A DNA stretch of 64,000 bases from Pyrococcus kukulkanii (GCF_041647995.1 NZ_JARRIB010000005.1:124001-188000), one strand, 5' to 3'. Positions 48,930 to 58,846 are shown, counted from the stretch's first letter. The notes: generated by a model from the letters alone, not told the origin. A program made the numbers and translations.

Positions 48930-49446
48930 TCCTCACCACCTCCATCCTTCTCATTATCTCCGCGCACCTGCGTTTGCATTCACGTGTTACCTTTATAAGC
49001 ACTATGCCTTGTTTGGGTTGACCATATATTATTGTCGACCCATATGGAGCGTACAAAACTGCGGGAATTGTGGCGAGATCCTCCTCGCCGTTGACTATTA
49101 TATGCACACTTTTTCCCCTACTAATTAACTCATACGCTTTTTTAATAACTCGTAAGAGGGGTAACGTAATACTTCCGGGCGGATTTTTAACGGTTAAAAT
49201 AATTGCATCGGAATTTATTTCAGGGTGATACTCTCTTCTCTCAGTTTTGTGGTCGTATATAGCTAAGTTGGGCGAGAGACCGACTTTTAGGGTATTCTCA
49301 GTAACGACATCTCCAACAGTAATTAGAGGGTTTGAAACTAGCCTTCTAACTTCTAAATATGGTCTTGGAATTTCGCCTTCTATTAACTTACCCATTGGTC
49401 TTTTTAATTCGTACCTTAAGCTCTCAGGAAGCCTAAAAACTATCAT
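48919..49446 (-). CDS. GTP-dependent dephospho-CoA kinase (DUF359)
   Basis: A 175-residue enzyme of the DUF359 family, shown in Thermococcus kodakarensis to phosphorylate dephospho-CoA with GTP in the last step of CoA synthesis. Segments [51 protein letters not shown] and [36 protein letters not shown] with acidic metal residues match. ATG overlaps the spt4 stop in TGATG. Confidence 0.93.
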   Translation of the reverse strand: MIVFRLPESLRYELKRPMGKLIEGEIPRPYLEVRRLVSNPLITVGDVVTENTLKVGLSPNLAIYDHKTERREYHPEINSDAIILTVKNPPGSITLPLLRVIKKAYELISRGKSVHIIVNGEEDLATIPAVLYAPYGSTIIYGQPKQGIVLIKVTRECKRRCAEIMRRMEVVRNGD

Positions 49447-49631
49447 CAGCGCACCCTTATTGCATATTTTCCTGGAACCTTTGCACCTAACCTCTTTGCT
49501 ATCTCACTGTTCTCCACATCTACTATTATTACCAAATCAAACCATTCTTCACTTAAATCCCTACTACCACAAACTGGGCATCTATCTTCGGTTGTTATAT
49601 AGTGACAATTCCTGCAAGCTTTCTCGCTCAC
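49446..49631 (-). CDS. spt4: Transcription elongation factor Spt4 (RpoE'')
   Basis: A 61-residue zinc protein: ACRNCHYITTEDRCPVCGSRDLSEEWFDLVIIVDVENSEIAKRLGAKVPGKYAIRVR, with two CxxC pairs and the Spt5-binding part. Start GTG overlaps the rpo7 stop in GTGA. It acts with Spt5 on RNA polymerase. Confidence 0.97.
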   Translation of the reverse strand: MSEKACRNCHYITTEDRCPVCGSRDLSEEWFDLVIIVDVENSEIAKRLGAKVPGKYAIRVR

Positions 49632-50194
49632 TTTTTACCCTCCTTCTCCTTTCTCTTTTCCTTTTCTATCCACTCGAACTTCCCCAGTCCTGGCTGTCTC
49701 ATTGTTAGTCCTATTCTGTTTTCTCTAATTATCCTGCTCTTTGGACTGACCGCGATTATCCTCGCTCTAACAGCATCCCCAAGCTTGAGAAGGTACTTCT
49801 TCTCTTTTCCTACGAACTGTTTGTTCCTCTCGTCGTAAACCACGTAATCATCCATTAACTGGCTTATGTGGACTAAGCCGTCCATTGGGCCTATTCTAAT
49901 AAATGCCCCAAATGGAACAACATCCACAACGGTCCCTTCAACGACCTCGTGAAGTTTTGGCTCCCAGACGAGGACGTCAAAAACAACCTCATGGTACGTT
50001 GCTCCATCCCCAGGAACTATTATCCCATCTCCCACTTCTTTCACTTCCACTATTGAAAGTATGACCCCTTCATCTCTGTCGTACTTGCCTTCGTATGTAT
50101 CCCTCAGAACTATCATTGCCGCCTCCTTTGGATCCATTGTAAACATCCTAGGAGGGATTCTCACGACATCCTTGACCGTAACTATTTTGTACAT
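49628..50194 (-). CDS. rpo7: RNA polymerase subunit Rpo7 (RpoE')
   Basis: A 188-residue stalk subunit: MYKIVTVKDVVRIPPRMF, then an S1-type OB domain VVEGTVVDVVPFGAFIRIGPMDGLVHISQLMDDYV, and IGLTMRQPGLGKFEWI. ATG at 50194 follows GGAGGAATACGAT; the start at 50209 is within that leader. Coupled to spt4. Confidence 0.97.
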   Translation of the reverse strand: MYKIVTVKDVVRIPPRMFTMDPKEAAMIVLRDTYEGKYDRDEGVILSIVEVKEVGDGIIVPGDGATYHEVVFDVLVWEPKLHEVVEGTVVDVVPFGAFIRIGPMDGLVHISQLMDDYVVYDERNKQFVGKEKKYLLKLGDAVRARIIAVSPKSRIIRENRIGLTMRQPGLGKFEWIEKEKRKEKEGKK

Positions 50195-50231
50195 ATCGTA
50201 TTCCTCCAAGAAAGTTTAATAAAAGGGGAAA

Positions 50232-50768
50232 TTACTCCTTCTTTCCGAATTTCTCCTTGTACATTTCAATTGCCCTTAGAATTTCTTTCTTTGCGGCCTC
50301 TGCCCCTTCCCATCCCTCAACGATGATCTCCTTGCCCTGGAGCTCCTTGTACCTCTTGAAGAAGTGTGCTATCTCGTCCAAGAATGCCTTCGGAACGTCA
50401 TCAATGTCCTTCCAGTCCTTGAAATATGGATCCTCAACTGGAACTGCGAGAACCTTGTAGTCTTTGTCCCCACTGTCTATCATCTTGAACAACCCAATGG
50501 GTCTTGCCTCTATGATCGTTAGTGGGTAGGTTGGCTCCCTCATTATGACCATTATGTCAAACGGATCATCATCTTCATACCAAGTCCTTGGAATTATCCC
50601 ATAGTCCACCGGGTAGAAGAATGGACTGTAGAGCACTCTGTCGAGCTTTAAAAGTCCTGTCTTCTTATCAAGCTCGTACTTGTTTCTGCTTCCCTTTGGT
50701 ATCTCTATTAGAGCATATACAACTTCTGGAACATCTGGCCCAGGCTCGAGGTCATGAAATGGGTTCAT
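50232..50768 (-). CDS. ppa: Inorganic pyrophosphatase
   Basis: A 178-residue soluble family I pyrophosphatase: [53 protein letters not shown] contains the active-site Lys, Tyr and Asp cluster, with [19 protein letters not shown]. It starts the leftward supercluster before rpo7. Confidence 0.97.
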   Translation of the reverse strand: MNPFHDLEPGPDVPEVVYALIEIPKGSRNKYELDKKTGLLKLDRVLYSPFFYPVDYGIIPRTWYEDDDPFDIMVIMREPTYPLTIIEARPIGLFKMIDSGDKDYKVLAVPVEDPYFKDWKDIDDVPKAFLDEIAHFFKRYKELQGKEIIVEGWEGAEAAKKEILRAIEMYKEKFGKKE

Positions 50769-50834
50769 TCACACTCCCCCCTCTTCGGATTTTCTTCGGG
50801 AGAAATCTCGTGGGTTAGTGGCTGACAAATACTT

Positions 50835-51680
50835 TTAAACTTTTAGCTCCTCCCACTTCTTCTTCATTAAAATTGCATCACCCTCGATGTTCGGACTTTC
50901 ACTAATTACTACCCCCCTAACGTTGAACTCCTTCAGAATCCTTAGAAGATCCTCCCATCTTAGATCACTTTCCCGCAGGTTGAGGTGCCTCTTCTCCCCT
51001 TTCTCCCCGTATTCGATTCCACTTATGTGAATGTGCATATTCCTTAAGGCTTCCTTTCCGAGCTCGTTCTCTATTAGGGTTAACATCTCCCTCCACTCTT
51101 CCTCAGAGTTGCACCCTCCCCTGTTTCTAGCGTGGGCATGGGCAAAATCTATCGCGGGCAGAACCATATCAACTTCCTGACTCAGTTTTATTAGCTCTTT
51201 AAGATTTCCAAATTGTGTGGGCTTACCCGTTAGCTCCGGCCTTATCCAAACCTTTATTCCCCTTGATTTTAGCTCCTCAACTATATCTTCCAGCGCGGAT
51301 TTTATGTTGTTATAGACCTGCTCTGGAGGTTGCTTTAAATAATAACCCGCGTGGAAAACTAAGCTCCATCCCCCAGCCTCATAAAGCCTCTCGGCGCTCT
51401 GAATTATTCTCCTTTTGCTCGCCTCGACTTTCTCTTTCTCCCTAGCGTTGAGGTTTATGTAATAGGGAGCGTGGGCAGTTAAAACAATGTCATTCTTTTT
51501 AGCAATGTACCTAATCTTCTTCGCAAGTTCGGGCTTTATGTTGATTCCTCTCACGAATTCAAGCTCCATGGCATCCAACCCCAACTGCCTAACCTGCTCA
51601 ATTCCAGCGATCGTTGAGGGTTTTGGAGTTGACAATGGTATTCCAGCGGTTCCGAATCTCAACCTGTCGATTTTGAACAT
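50835..51680 (-). CDS. nfo: Endonuclease IV-like AP endonuclease
   Basis: A 281-residue TIM barrel: RFGTAGIPLSTPKPSTIAGIEQVRQLGLDAMELEFVRG, LTAHAPYYINLNAREKEKVEASKRRIIQSAERLYEAGG, SLVFHAGYYLK, RPELTGKPTQFGN, AIDFAHAHARNRG and NMHIHISGIEYGEKGEKRHLNL carry the His, Glu and Asp ligands of three zinc ions. It cleaves DNA at abasic sites in base excision repair. Confidence 0.92.
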   Translation of the reverse strand: MFKIDRLRFGTAGIPLSTPKPSTIAGIEQVRQLGLDAMELEFVRGINIKPELAKKIRYIAKKNDIVLTAHAPYYINLNAREKEKVEASKRRIIQSAERLYEAGGWSLVFHAGYYLKQPPEQVYNNIKSALEDIVEELKSRGIKVWIRPELTGKPTQFGNLKELIKLSQEVDMVLPAIDFAHAHARNRGGCNSEEEWREMLTLIENELGKEALRNMHIHISGIEYGEKGEKRHLNLRESDLRWEDLLRILKEFNVRGVVISESPNIEGDAILMKKKWEELKV

Positions 51681-51774
51681 TACACATCCCCTAAAAGTTA
51701 GGTTCGTCTAAAATTTAAAGATTTAGAGCACAATTTTTAAATCAATTAGGTGGTAAATAACCTGGGGAGGGCAA

Positions 51775-52077
51775 ATGGCAGTAATCATAGAATTCTCGCT
51801 AATTCCCCTCGGTGAGGTTAGTGTTAGCAAGTATATAGCCCAAGCTATTAAGTTACTTGATAAGAAAGGGGTAAAATATCAACTAACTCCAATGGGGACA
51901 ATAATTGAGGTTGACGACTTCAAAGATGGGCTGGAAGTTGTTAGAGAAGCACATGAGCTCATGTTCAAGCTCGGCATTAAAAGGGTAGTCACTTACATCA
52001 AGATAGACGACAGGAGGGATAAGGATAGGCATATGGAGGATAAAGTCAAATCGGTTATGGAGAAGGTGAGGGAATGA
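51775..52077 (+). CDS. Thiamine-binding-like protein (MTH1187/YkoF family, UPF0045)
   Basis: A 100-residue ferredoxin-fold protein: IIEFSLIPLGEVSVSKYIAQAIKLLDKKGVKYQLTPMGTIIEVDDFKDGLEVVREAHELMFKLGIKRVVTYIKIDDRRDKDRHMEDKVKSV. Family structures bind thiamine or similar ligands. The stop overlaps the DUF373 start in ATGA. Confidence 0.92.
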   Translation: MAVIIEFSLIPLGEVSVSKYIAQAIKLLDKKGVKYQLTPMGTIIEVDDFKDGLEVVREAHELMFKLGIKRVVTYIKIDDRRDKDRHMEDKVKSVMEKVRE

Positions 52078-53183
52078 AGGTCTTAGTTCTGGCTATTGAC
52101 AGAGATAATGATTTCGGTGTGAAAGCTGGTGTTAAGGGCCCAGTTATTGGGAGAGATAAATGTTTGGATGCAGCAATAAAGCTTAGCCTGGCTGATCCTG
52201 AAGATAGTGATGCAAACACTTTATTTGCTGCGATAAAACTCTATGATGAGCTTAAAGAAAGCAAGGAATTTAAAGATGTAGAAGTGGCTTTAATTACCGG
52301 TCACCATAACGTGGGTGTCAGGAGTGATATAGAGCTAAGTCGACAACTAGATGAAGTTCTCAAGATATTTCCAGCTGACGGCGTCATTCCTGTAACTGAT
52401 GGCGCTGAAGACGAACAAATATTTCCTCTCATAACATCAAAAGTTCCAATAGTGAGTACAAGGAGAGTCGTTGTCAAGCAAAGTCCAGGAATAGAGACTA
52501 CCTGGTACATTATAGTCAGGTATCTAAAAGAGATTATGAACGATCCGGAAGCGTCAAAAGTTGTCTTGGGAATCCCGGGACTTATAGTTCTTCTCTACGG
52601 CATAGCTAAGCTAATATCCCTGAAGTACCCACCGAGCGCCCAAATAGTTTCCTCAGCGGTTACTGGCGTTGTGATGCTTATTGTAGGAGGATACTTCTTC
52701 ATAAAGGGCATGAAAATAAGGCCATTAGAATTGATAAGCAGAGGATTTATAACATTCATTGGAGTTATTACAGGTTTAATAGTAATACTTGGGGGAGCCA
52801 TAAACGTCTACCTTACACTTGAAACTATATCAACGAAAATGATAGGGGGGATACCAAGCAGTGATTTGATAGCTCTACTTATTTACCTTAACGCCGTCAA
52901 TCCATACTTTATCCTTGGCTTTGGAATAATACTTGCCGGAAAAACAATCCAAGGATATTTACGGAAAAATCCCCACATATGGTACTATACTTCCGGCATA
53001 TTAATGCTCCCTGCGTTTTGGAAAGTCATCGACTTAATAACAAAATACTCAAATCCTTTAATAAAGAGGAATCCAGGGGATATAGTACTTGGCATAGTTT
53101 TAATTTTATTAAACATTGGAATAAGCATTTTGGCAGGCATAAAATTAAGAGAAAAAGTCAAGAGCTGGACTTTTTCATCCTGA
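52074..53183 (+). CDS. DUF373 membrane protein
   Basis: 369 residues. The N-terminal 150 form a soluble Rossmann-like part (LVLAIDRDNDFGVKAGVKGPVIGRDKCLDAAIKLSLADPEDSDANTLFAAIKLYDEL, VALITGHHNVGVRSDIELSRQLDEVL, PVTDGAEDEQIFPLITSKVPIVSTRRVVVKQS), the rest six or seven helices. This is the archaeal DUF373 family, function unknown. Coupled to the upstream thiamine-binding-like gene; 3' end overlaps the convergent surface protein by 26 bases. Confidence 0.92.
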   Translation: MKVLVLAIDRDNDFGVKAGVKGPVIGRDKCLDAAIKLSLADPEDSDANTLFAAIKLYDELKESKEFKDVEVALITGHHNVGVRSDIELSRQLDEVLKIFPADGVIPVTDGAEDEQIFPLITSKVPIVSTRRVVVKQSPGIETTWYIIVRYLKEIMNDPEASKVVLGIPGLIVLLYGIAKLISLKYPPSAQIVSSAVTGVVMLIVGGYFFIKGMKIRPLELISRGFITFIGVITGLIVILGGAINVYLTLETISTKMIGGIPSSDLIALLIYLNAVNPYFILGFGIILAGKTIQGYLRKNPHIWYYTSGILMLPAFWKVIDLITKYSNPLIKRNPGDIVLGIVLILLNIGISILAGIKLREKVKSWTFSS

Positions 53184-55860
53184 GATACGTTAATAAGGTA
53201 ACAAGAATTGCCAGTACCCCAGCCCCAATTGCAAGTTTCTTTAATCCCTCTTTCCCTTCAACGTTCTCTTTCACTGGAATCTTTAGTGTATGTTCAAATA
53301 TGTAGACATTATCATCTCCCTTATCCCTGTCGCCCACGGCTCTTATTCTAATGAGTACGTTGTATACCTTTGGTATAGCATCTTTATCTACGGTTAGTGT
53401 AATTACACCCTCGCCAGTTTGATTCGGTTCAAGGGTGCCCACATAGTCCGTCCTCTTAACTAGGGTAAATGGCTGAGACGGTTTAACAAACCCCTCAATA
53501 ACAACACTTTCTGCTTTCTCTCCCCCAATGTTCTTTACAGTGACGTAGATATTCACGTCCTTTCCCTGAACTGGCTCAGGCTTAAATTCAACCCTCTCTA
53601 CCACTATATTCGGCTTCTCCTCAATAATAATAGGGATAGAGAGGTTCAGTTCTTTAAACTCCCCACTAGGATCTTTATACACTACAACGACTGGTATTTG
53701 ATACGTCCCAGGTTTTGCATCCTTATCAATATCCACTTTAAAAGATGCTTTCGCAGAGTCACCTTGCTTAAGGGTGCCAACGTTTATAATCTGGTCACTG
53801 GTTTTGCTCAACTTGAAAGGATACGATGGCATAGGCTTAACCAACACGTACCTAGCTTCCCCACTTCCAATGTTTTCTACAGTGAATGCCACCTCAACAT
53901 CTGAATTTCCAGGTAATACTCTTGATGGAGACGTAGAAACCCCACTAATTACGATCATTTCAGCGCCAGTAACATCTATACCAATTATTCGTTCATCAGA
54001 GAATTCCATATCATCGGGAGAAGACAGGTAAGCTAAAGATACCTTGAGAGGATAAACATTATTCTCTAATCTGTCATTAGCCTTGAGCACGAAACTCAGT
54101 TGAATTGTCTGATTTGGAAGAATAATTCCGTCATATTTGACGTTGTCTTCTCCGACGGGTAAGAATGCTGGCATTCTTTCAATGGCAATTTCCCCTATTA
54201 ATTGGTTTATTGCTGACTGTAAATTCTCCAAGATCTGTTGGCTCTGAGATATGGGAAGTGAGGATAGCTGAGATAAATCAATTTTCTGAATTTCCCTCCT
54301 AATTAAAACTTCTACAGGTATTATTTTAACTCTTAATCCCTTAGCATAACCTTCTCCTACGTTCTTTAGCGTTAACGTAACTCTAAAGGTCATTCCCGGC
54401 TCCACTTTTTTTGGCTCTATCGTGACATTCTCAATCTCTATAAAAGCAGCCCTACGCCTTATAACCGTAGTAGAGAACGTAAATTCTTGAGTTATCTGCT
54501 CATTAGTATTTCCGGAGTAATATGTAACCCTTAATTTGAAAATGTAAGTACCTGTTTTCACTGATTCATCAACGTGTAATTTGAACTCCTTAACAATAGT
54601 CTCGCCACTTTCAACGAATTTAGCGTAAAATGAATTTGATGATACTGGAGCAAATGGCCTTCCCTTTATATCTTCAAGGATTAGGGTGCCCAAAACATCT
54701 TTCGCAGTATCAGAACCTGAGTTTTTGAGCACAACTTTTACTGTGAAGTCTTCCCCAGGATAAACTACCTTGGGGATTGATTGATTCTCAACGATAAACG
54801 TTGCCTCGTAATCCCTTGCTATCGTAACTGCCGTGGAATCATAGAGCACCCTCTGTTCCAAGTTCTCCCCTGTTGTATAGGAGAAGTAAACTACGGTTAA
54901 GTACAGGGGATAGTCTCCAGGCCTAGCGTTCTCGTTCGCCTTGTAGCTAAATGTTATCACCTTATCCTCCCCAGGTTCAATGTAGTCAATAAATTTCATC
55001 GTAGTTCCCAATGGATATAGGCTACCCTGAGCCACTCCAGTCTGAGCAAGTGTTTGAGGTAGCACTGAAACAGCACTTTCCTCCCTGCTAGTGACCTCTG
55101 GGATTAGGGGAGTTGGAGATAGCATCACGGTCACGAATCTTACTCGTCTGGATCCTATATTCTTTAGGTGAACGTTCACATAGAATATTTCACCTGGACG
55201 TACCGTTCCTTTAACTTCTATTTTTGAAAGGAGTAAACCCTGAACCATAGAGACTCTCCATTTTATCGGGCCACTTATGCTAATTTTGGCCCCATTCGGG
55301 TAAACGAAGAGGGGAGTGATGTAGAGAGTTTCGCCATGATACTCAATCTTTACTGTCTCATTTACACCCACAGGCCTAGCGTTTGGTACTAATATTGGCT
55401 TAGCTATGTCATTTAGCGAGATCCCTAGCTCTGGATGCTCTTCAATAGTTTTAACTATAGCGTTCCAAACTTCCATTTGGGATGCAGAGGACAACCATCT
55501 CAAAAACTTGACATATTCGATTGGGTTATCTGGATCATAACCCAAGGTCTCCGCCATGGCTCTTAGGAAAGTTTGATTTGCAAGGAGTTGCTGAACTTTT
55601 CCAGGATCTGGCACGTATATCTTCGTTAAATTTGGACCAATCGGGTTCATGTCTTCATCGAGGACTATAAACAAAACTTTCCACTCTCTGTCATTGATAT
55701 CGTATACAACGTCCTTCACAATAACCGTGAGTGGACCAACCAAGAGATAGTCTCCTTTATCCACGTACCCCTCGAACAGTAGCTCAGGACCTTGAGCCCA
55801 ACCCGGGGTAATTAGCATGGCTATTATCATCAAAATAGCAATTAGCTTACCCTCTTTCAT
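53158..55860 (-). CDS. Large surface protein with NEW3/CARDB-type repeats
   Basis: 900 residues. Signal peptide LIAILMIIAMLITPGWA, then four or five Ig-like repeats with phrases such as VKGTVRPGEIFYVNVHLKNIGSRRVRFV, SIPKVVYPGEDFTVKVVLKNSGSDTAKDV, TIEPKKVEPGMTFRVTLTLKNVGEGYAKGL and VEFKPEPVQGKDVNIYVTVKNIGGEKAES (CARDB/NEW3 fold), and a C-terminal anchor GLKKLAIGAGVLAILVTLLTYL. It is coupled in ATGA to the RND exporter and is probably its periplasm-side partner or substrate receptor. Confidence 0.88.
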   Translation of the reverse strand: MKEGKLIAILMIIAMLITPGWAQGPELLFEGYVDKGDYLLVGPLTVIVKDVVYDINDREWKVLFIVLDEDMNPIGPNLTKIYVPDPGKVQQLLANQTFLRAMAETLGYDPDNPIEYVKFLRWLSSASQMEVWNAIVKTIEEHPELGISLNDIAKPILVPNARPVGVNETVKIEYHGETLYITPLFVYPNGAKISISGPIKWRVSMVQGLLLSKIEVKGTVRPGEIFYVNVHLKNIGSRRVRFVTVMLSPTPLIPEVTSREESAVSVLPQTLAQTGVAQGSLYPLGTTMKFIDYIEPGEDKVITFSYKANENARPGDYPLYLTVVYFSYTTGENLEQRVLYDSTAVTIARDYEATFIVENQSIPKVVYPGEDFTVKVVLKNSGSDTAKDVLGTLILEDIKGRPFAPVSSNSFYAKFVESGETIVKEFKLHVDESVKTGTYIFKLRVTYYSGNTNEQITQEFTFSTTVIRRRAAFIEIENVTIEPKKVEPGMTFRVTLTLKNVGEGYAKGLRVKIIPVEVLIRREIQKIDLSQLSSLPISQSQQILENLQSAINQLIGEIAIERMPAFLPVGEDNVKYDGIILPNQTIQLSFVLKANDRLENNVYPLKVSLAYLSSPDDMEFSDERIIGIDVTGAEMIVISGVSTSPSRVLPGNSDVEVAFTVENIGSGEARYVLVKPMPSYPFKLSKTSDQIINVGTLKQGDSAKASFKVDIDKDAKPGTYQIPVVVVYKDPSGEFKELNLSIPIIIEEKPNIVVERVEFKPEPVQGKDVNIYVTVKNIGGEKAESVVIEGFVKPSQPFTLVKRTDYVGTLEPNQTGEGVITLTVDKDAIPKVYNVLIRIRAVGDRDKGDDNVYIFEHTLKIPVKENVEGKEGLKKLAIGAGVLAILVTLLTYLRMKKSSS

Positions 55861-58094
55861 CTTTCATCCCTCCCTAGTTTTCTACCAAATTCAAGTTGCA
55901 ATATAGCTGGAGTTACGAGATAAGCGGAAAACATTGAAGCGAATATTCCAACCGCAAGAACTTTACCAAAGTCATGAATCGCAGTAAGTTGGGCAGTTAA
56001 CAAAGCGAGGAATCCACCCGCGGTTGTCAACGCACCCACCAAAATGCCAGGACCAACGCTCTCCATCGCAGTTATTATCGGCGTTTTATTACCCTCCCTT
56101 AACTCTTCTAAGAATCTGTGAGTTATGTGCATCCCATAATCAACCCCAAGCCCCACTATCATAGATACAACACCAGCTAAGGTTTGAGAGAACGGGATTC
56201 CTGCTAGTCCCATGTATCCTATCGTCCATAAAGCTCCAAGGAACATTGGCATTATCATGGCTACTGCAACTGTGGGCCTTCTAAAGATGAGAAATACAAC
56301 GAGAACAACTATAATGGTTCCTATTGTCGATATCCTTCCGATCTCCTTGTCCACAAGATCACCAAGAACGTAATTCAAATACGCACTCCCGGCAAGTTCA
56401 ACCCTGGTGCTTGGTGGGAAGTTAGCCTGCTTTATTTGTTCCTCAAAATATTCCATTATTCTGTTAAACTTCCTCTGCGTTACACCCATGAAGTTACCTT
56501 TAAATTTCACAATCGTCATCGAGTAATCCGAAGAAACTAGGGAAGAATCTTTCAATGCCTCGCTTATCTTCTCTTTGTCCTGGGGTATGTAGCCATACTT
56601 TTGCAACACCTCATCGGCTATGCTTTCCGCAGAGAAGACATTATTCGTATGGGAGTCCGCCTTAACTTCTCGTTCGAATCGCAATATTGCCCTGACGAGG
56701 GTAGGATCCCTTACATCCTCAGCCCTTATTAAAATGTTGACTTCGTCTTGACCCCCAAATTCCGATCTTATGTCTGCAAGAGCCTTTATCTCGGGAAGAT
56801 CCATTGGAATCATTTTTTCGAGCCTGACCTCTGTTGTGACTTTTGTTAGCCCATAAAATGAGACTCCAGAAATTATTAAGGCTACCAGTAAAGCACCCCA
56901 GGGAAACCTCTTAATGCACCCTCCCCACTTGCTAAAGATGAAGGCTATTTTTCCTTCTCCTCCACCTATGGATATTATCTCCTCCTTCTTCAGAACCACC
57001 CTCCTGAAGTCCTCCTCAAGTATCGCAAGAGCTGGTGTTACTATGACGGCATTTAAAGCGGTAAGGCCAAGACCCATAACTAGGGTTATGCTGAGCCTCT
57101 TGAGTGATGGAAGCGTTGAAATTGATAATGCAAGAAATCCAGCTATGGTCGTGAGGGCCGCACCCAACAAGGCCTTTCCGGTCTCAGCTATAGCCTCCTC
57201 CGCAGCTATTTCTGGAGGTTCTCCCTTGGCCCTCTCCTCATAGTATCTGTTCGTGATGTGAACACCGTAATCAATACCCATACCTATTATCATAGCACCG
57301 ACTGTGCTAGTGGCGATATCCAGAGGAATCCCCAAGAGACCCATGAAGCCCAAAGTCATTACAACACCAAATATTAAAGGAATCAGTGGGACAAGCATTC
57401 TAATTGGGGATTTATAGAAGTACAACAAAATTAGTACTACTATTATTCCAGCAACGGCCATCGTCCTATTCATGTCATTTTGAAGCATTTCAAGAACTTT
57501 GTACGTTATCCCGAGATCCCCAGTGAGAACCACATCTACTCCATGGGGAAAGTTTGACCTCTTTACATATCCCTCCATGTCGTTGTAGACTCTGACGAGG
57601 GCTTTCTGGTTTCTCTCCCTGTTTATGTTAACTATGATAATTGTTGAGGAGTAATCTCCACTCACTAGCCCTTTTCTAGCATTTTCAGGAAGAACATTGA
57701 GAACAAAGTTTACCTCCTCCCTGTTCTTTGGGAGCCTTCCCAGGATTTGAACGCAGAGGTCAGCGATGCTGAAAGTATCAGTAACGTACTCCCTCTGCTT
57801 CAGCTCCTGTTCCAAATTGTACATTGCCTCTATTAACTTAGGATCCCTTATGTCCGAAACTTCTTCAGTGGACTTTATCTTTACGTATATAAGAGCAGAA
57901 TCCCCAGTTCCAAACTCATTCTGCAAGATGAAATAGCTTTTCACGGCCTCCAAATCTTCAGGAAGTTGCTTAGAAAGATCACTCTCAAACCTAAGCTGAG
58001 TTAAGCCATAAGCCGATAGAATTAGAAGGAATAATGTTATTATCGCGAGCGAGTGCCTGTACGCAACTATCACCCTCGCGATCTTCCTCAGCAT
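55857..58094 (-). CDS. RND/MMPL-family exporter
   Basis: A 745-residue protein with twelve helices in two halves, each half with a large outer loop and a sterol-sensing-like helix bundle: DIATSTVGAMIIGMGIDYGVHITNRYYEERA and AGVVSMIVGLGVDYGMHITHRFLEELR hold the proton-relay Asp residues. Members (HAE3/MMPL) export lipids or hydrophobic compounds. ATG at 58094 follows GGTGGTTAAC. Divergent from the GbsR/MarR-like regulator. Confidence 0.93.
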   Translation of the reverse strand: MLRKIARVIVAYRHSLAIITLFLLILSAYGLTQLRFESDLSKQLPEDLEAVKSYFILQNEFGTGDSALIYVKIKSTEEVSDIRDPKLIEAMYNLEQELKQREYVTDTFSIADLCVQILGRLPKNREEVNFVLNVLPENARKGLVSGDYSSTIIIVNINRERNQKALVRVYNDMEGYVKRSNFPHGVDVVLTGDLGITYKVLEMLQNDMNRTMAVAGIIVVLILLYFYKSPIRMLVPLIPLIFGVVMTLGFMGLLGIPLDIATSTVGAMIIGMGIDYGVHITNRYYEERAKGEPPEIAAEEAIAETGKALLGAALTTIAGFLALSISTLPSLKRLSITLVMGLGLTALNAVIVTPALAILEEDFRRVVLKKEEIISIGGGEGKIAFIFSKWGGCIKRFPWGALLVALIISGVSFYGLTKVTTEVRLEKMIPMDLPEIKALADIRSEFGGQDEVNILIRAEDVRDPTLVRAILRFEREVKADSHTNNVFSAESIADEVLQKYGYIPQDKEKISEALKDSSLVSSDYSMTIVKFKGNFMGVTQRKFNRIMEYFEEQIKQANFPPSTRVELAGSAYLNYVLGDLVDKEIGRISTIGTIIVVLVVFLIFRRPTVAVAMIMPMFLGALWTIGYMGLAGIPFSQTLAGVVSMIVGLGVDYGMHITHRFLEELREGNKTPIITAMESVGPGILVGALTTAGGFLALLTAQLTAIHDFGKVLAVGIFASMFSAYLVTPAILQLEFGRKLGRDER

Positions 58095-58169
58095 GTTAAC
58101 CACCAAACTTTTGGAAATTTTCGAAAGTTTTATAATTTCAGAAATTTAAAAGTGTTATGGTGGTCACTT
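58095..58169. promoter_or_regulatory. Divergent promoter with palindromic operator candidate
   Basis: A 24-base imperfect palindrome (58106-58129), AACTTTTGGAAA / TTTTCGAAAGTT, is symmetric at 20 of 24 positions. It overlaps the AT-rich promoter region: TTATAAAAC reads leftward to the exporter, TTTATAAT and TTTAAAAG read rightward to the regulator. It is well placed for the regulator to control itself and the exporter. Confidence 0.6.
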
Positions 58170-58682
58170 GTGGGTATTGAGGAGGCCAAGAAGATAATTA
58201 TGGAAACGTTCGCTAACACCGCGAGGAGGCTTGGGCAGAGCGAGCTCATTGGGTACATTTATGGAGCCCTCTTCTTATCCGATAAGCCTCTCAGCTTGAG
58301 TGAGATAGCCGAGATGACCGGATACTCACTATCGCACGTGAGCTCAGCTATGAAGGTTCTCGAGGGAGTTGGTCTAGTTCAGAGAATAAAAAAGCCCGGA
58401 GACAGAAAGGCGTACTTTATTACAACCAAAAACTTTGGAGAGTGGAGAAGCTCTGCATTCTACGAGAACATTTTACGAGATATAGAAGAAACACGCAAAA
58501 ACCTCCTGAGGGCTCTAAGTGAAATAACTGAGGAAACCCAGGAAGCCCAAAGGATAAAAGAAAAAATAAAGAAGGCCATAAGGAGGAACGAGACAACAAA
58601 AAAATTGCTACTCATAGTTATGAAATTTAAATCCGAGGAAGAGATACTTGAAACCCTTGAAAGATGTCTAAAGGAGAAATAA
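58170..58682 (+). CDS. GbsR/MarR-family winged-helix regulator
   Basis: A 170-residue protein from GTG at 58170 preceded by GGTGGT at correct spacing. IEEAKKIIMETFANTARRLGQSELIGYIYGALFLSDKPLSLSEIAEMTGYSLSHVSSAMKVLEGVGLVQRIKKPGDRKAYFIT is the GbsR-type winged helix, with a helical dimerisation C-terminus. The longer frame from 58053 would run through the exporter and its promoter and is rejected. Probable regulator of the divergent exporter operon. Confidence 0.85.
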   Translation: MGIEEAKKIIMETFANTARRLGQSELIGYIYGALFLSDKPLSLSEIAEMTGYSLSHVSSAMKVLEGVGLVQRIKKPGDRKAYFITTKNFGEWRSSAFYENILRDIEETRKNLLRALSEITEETQEAQRIKEKIKKAIRRNETTKKLLLIVMKFKSEEEILETLERCLKEK

Positions 58683-58846
58683 AGCCTTTCTTTATCGCGC
58701 TCAGCTCTAGCTTCCCCAGGGTCTTAGAGGACCTGCTAACGGGTCATACAAAAGGGACATTTGCTCTTAGTTTAACTTATATTAACCTTTTCATTTTATC
58801 AAAAGCATGGCCAGAGCCCTTCTATACTCCCTTACGGTTCTCTGCT

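Noticed and set aside
49602-49838. Rightward frame opposite rpo7 and spt4
   Set aside because: Shadow of two conserved genes, Leu/Ser/Phe-rich.
58053-58169. Long N-terminus of the GbsR/MarR-like regulator
   Set aside because: Would be translated through the exporter start and the operator; GTG 58170 has a good binding site.
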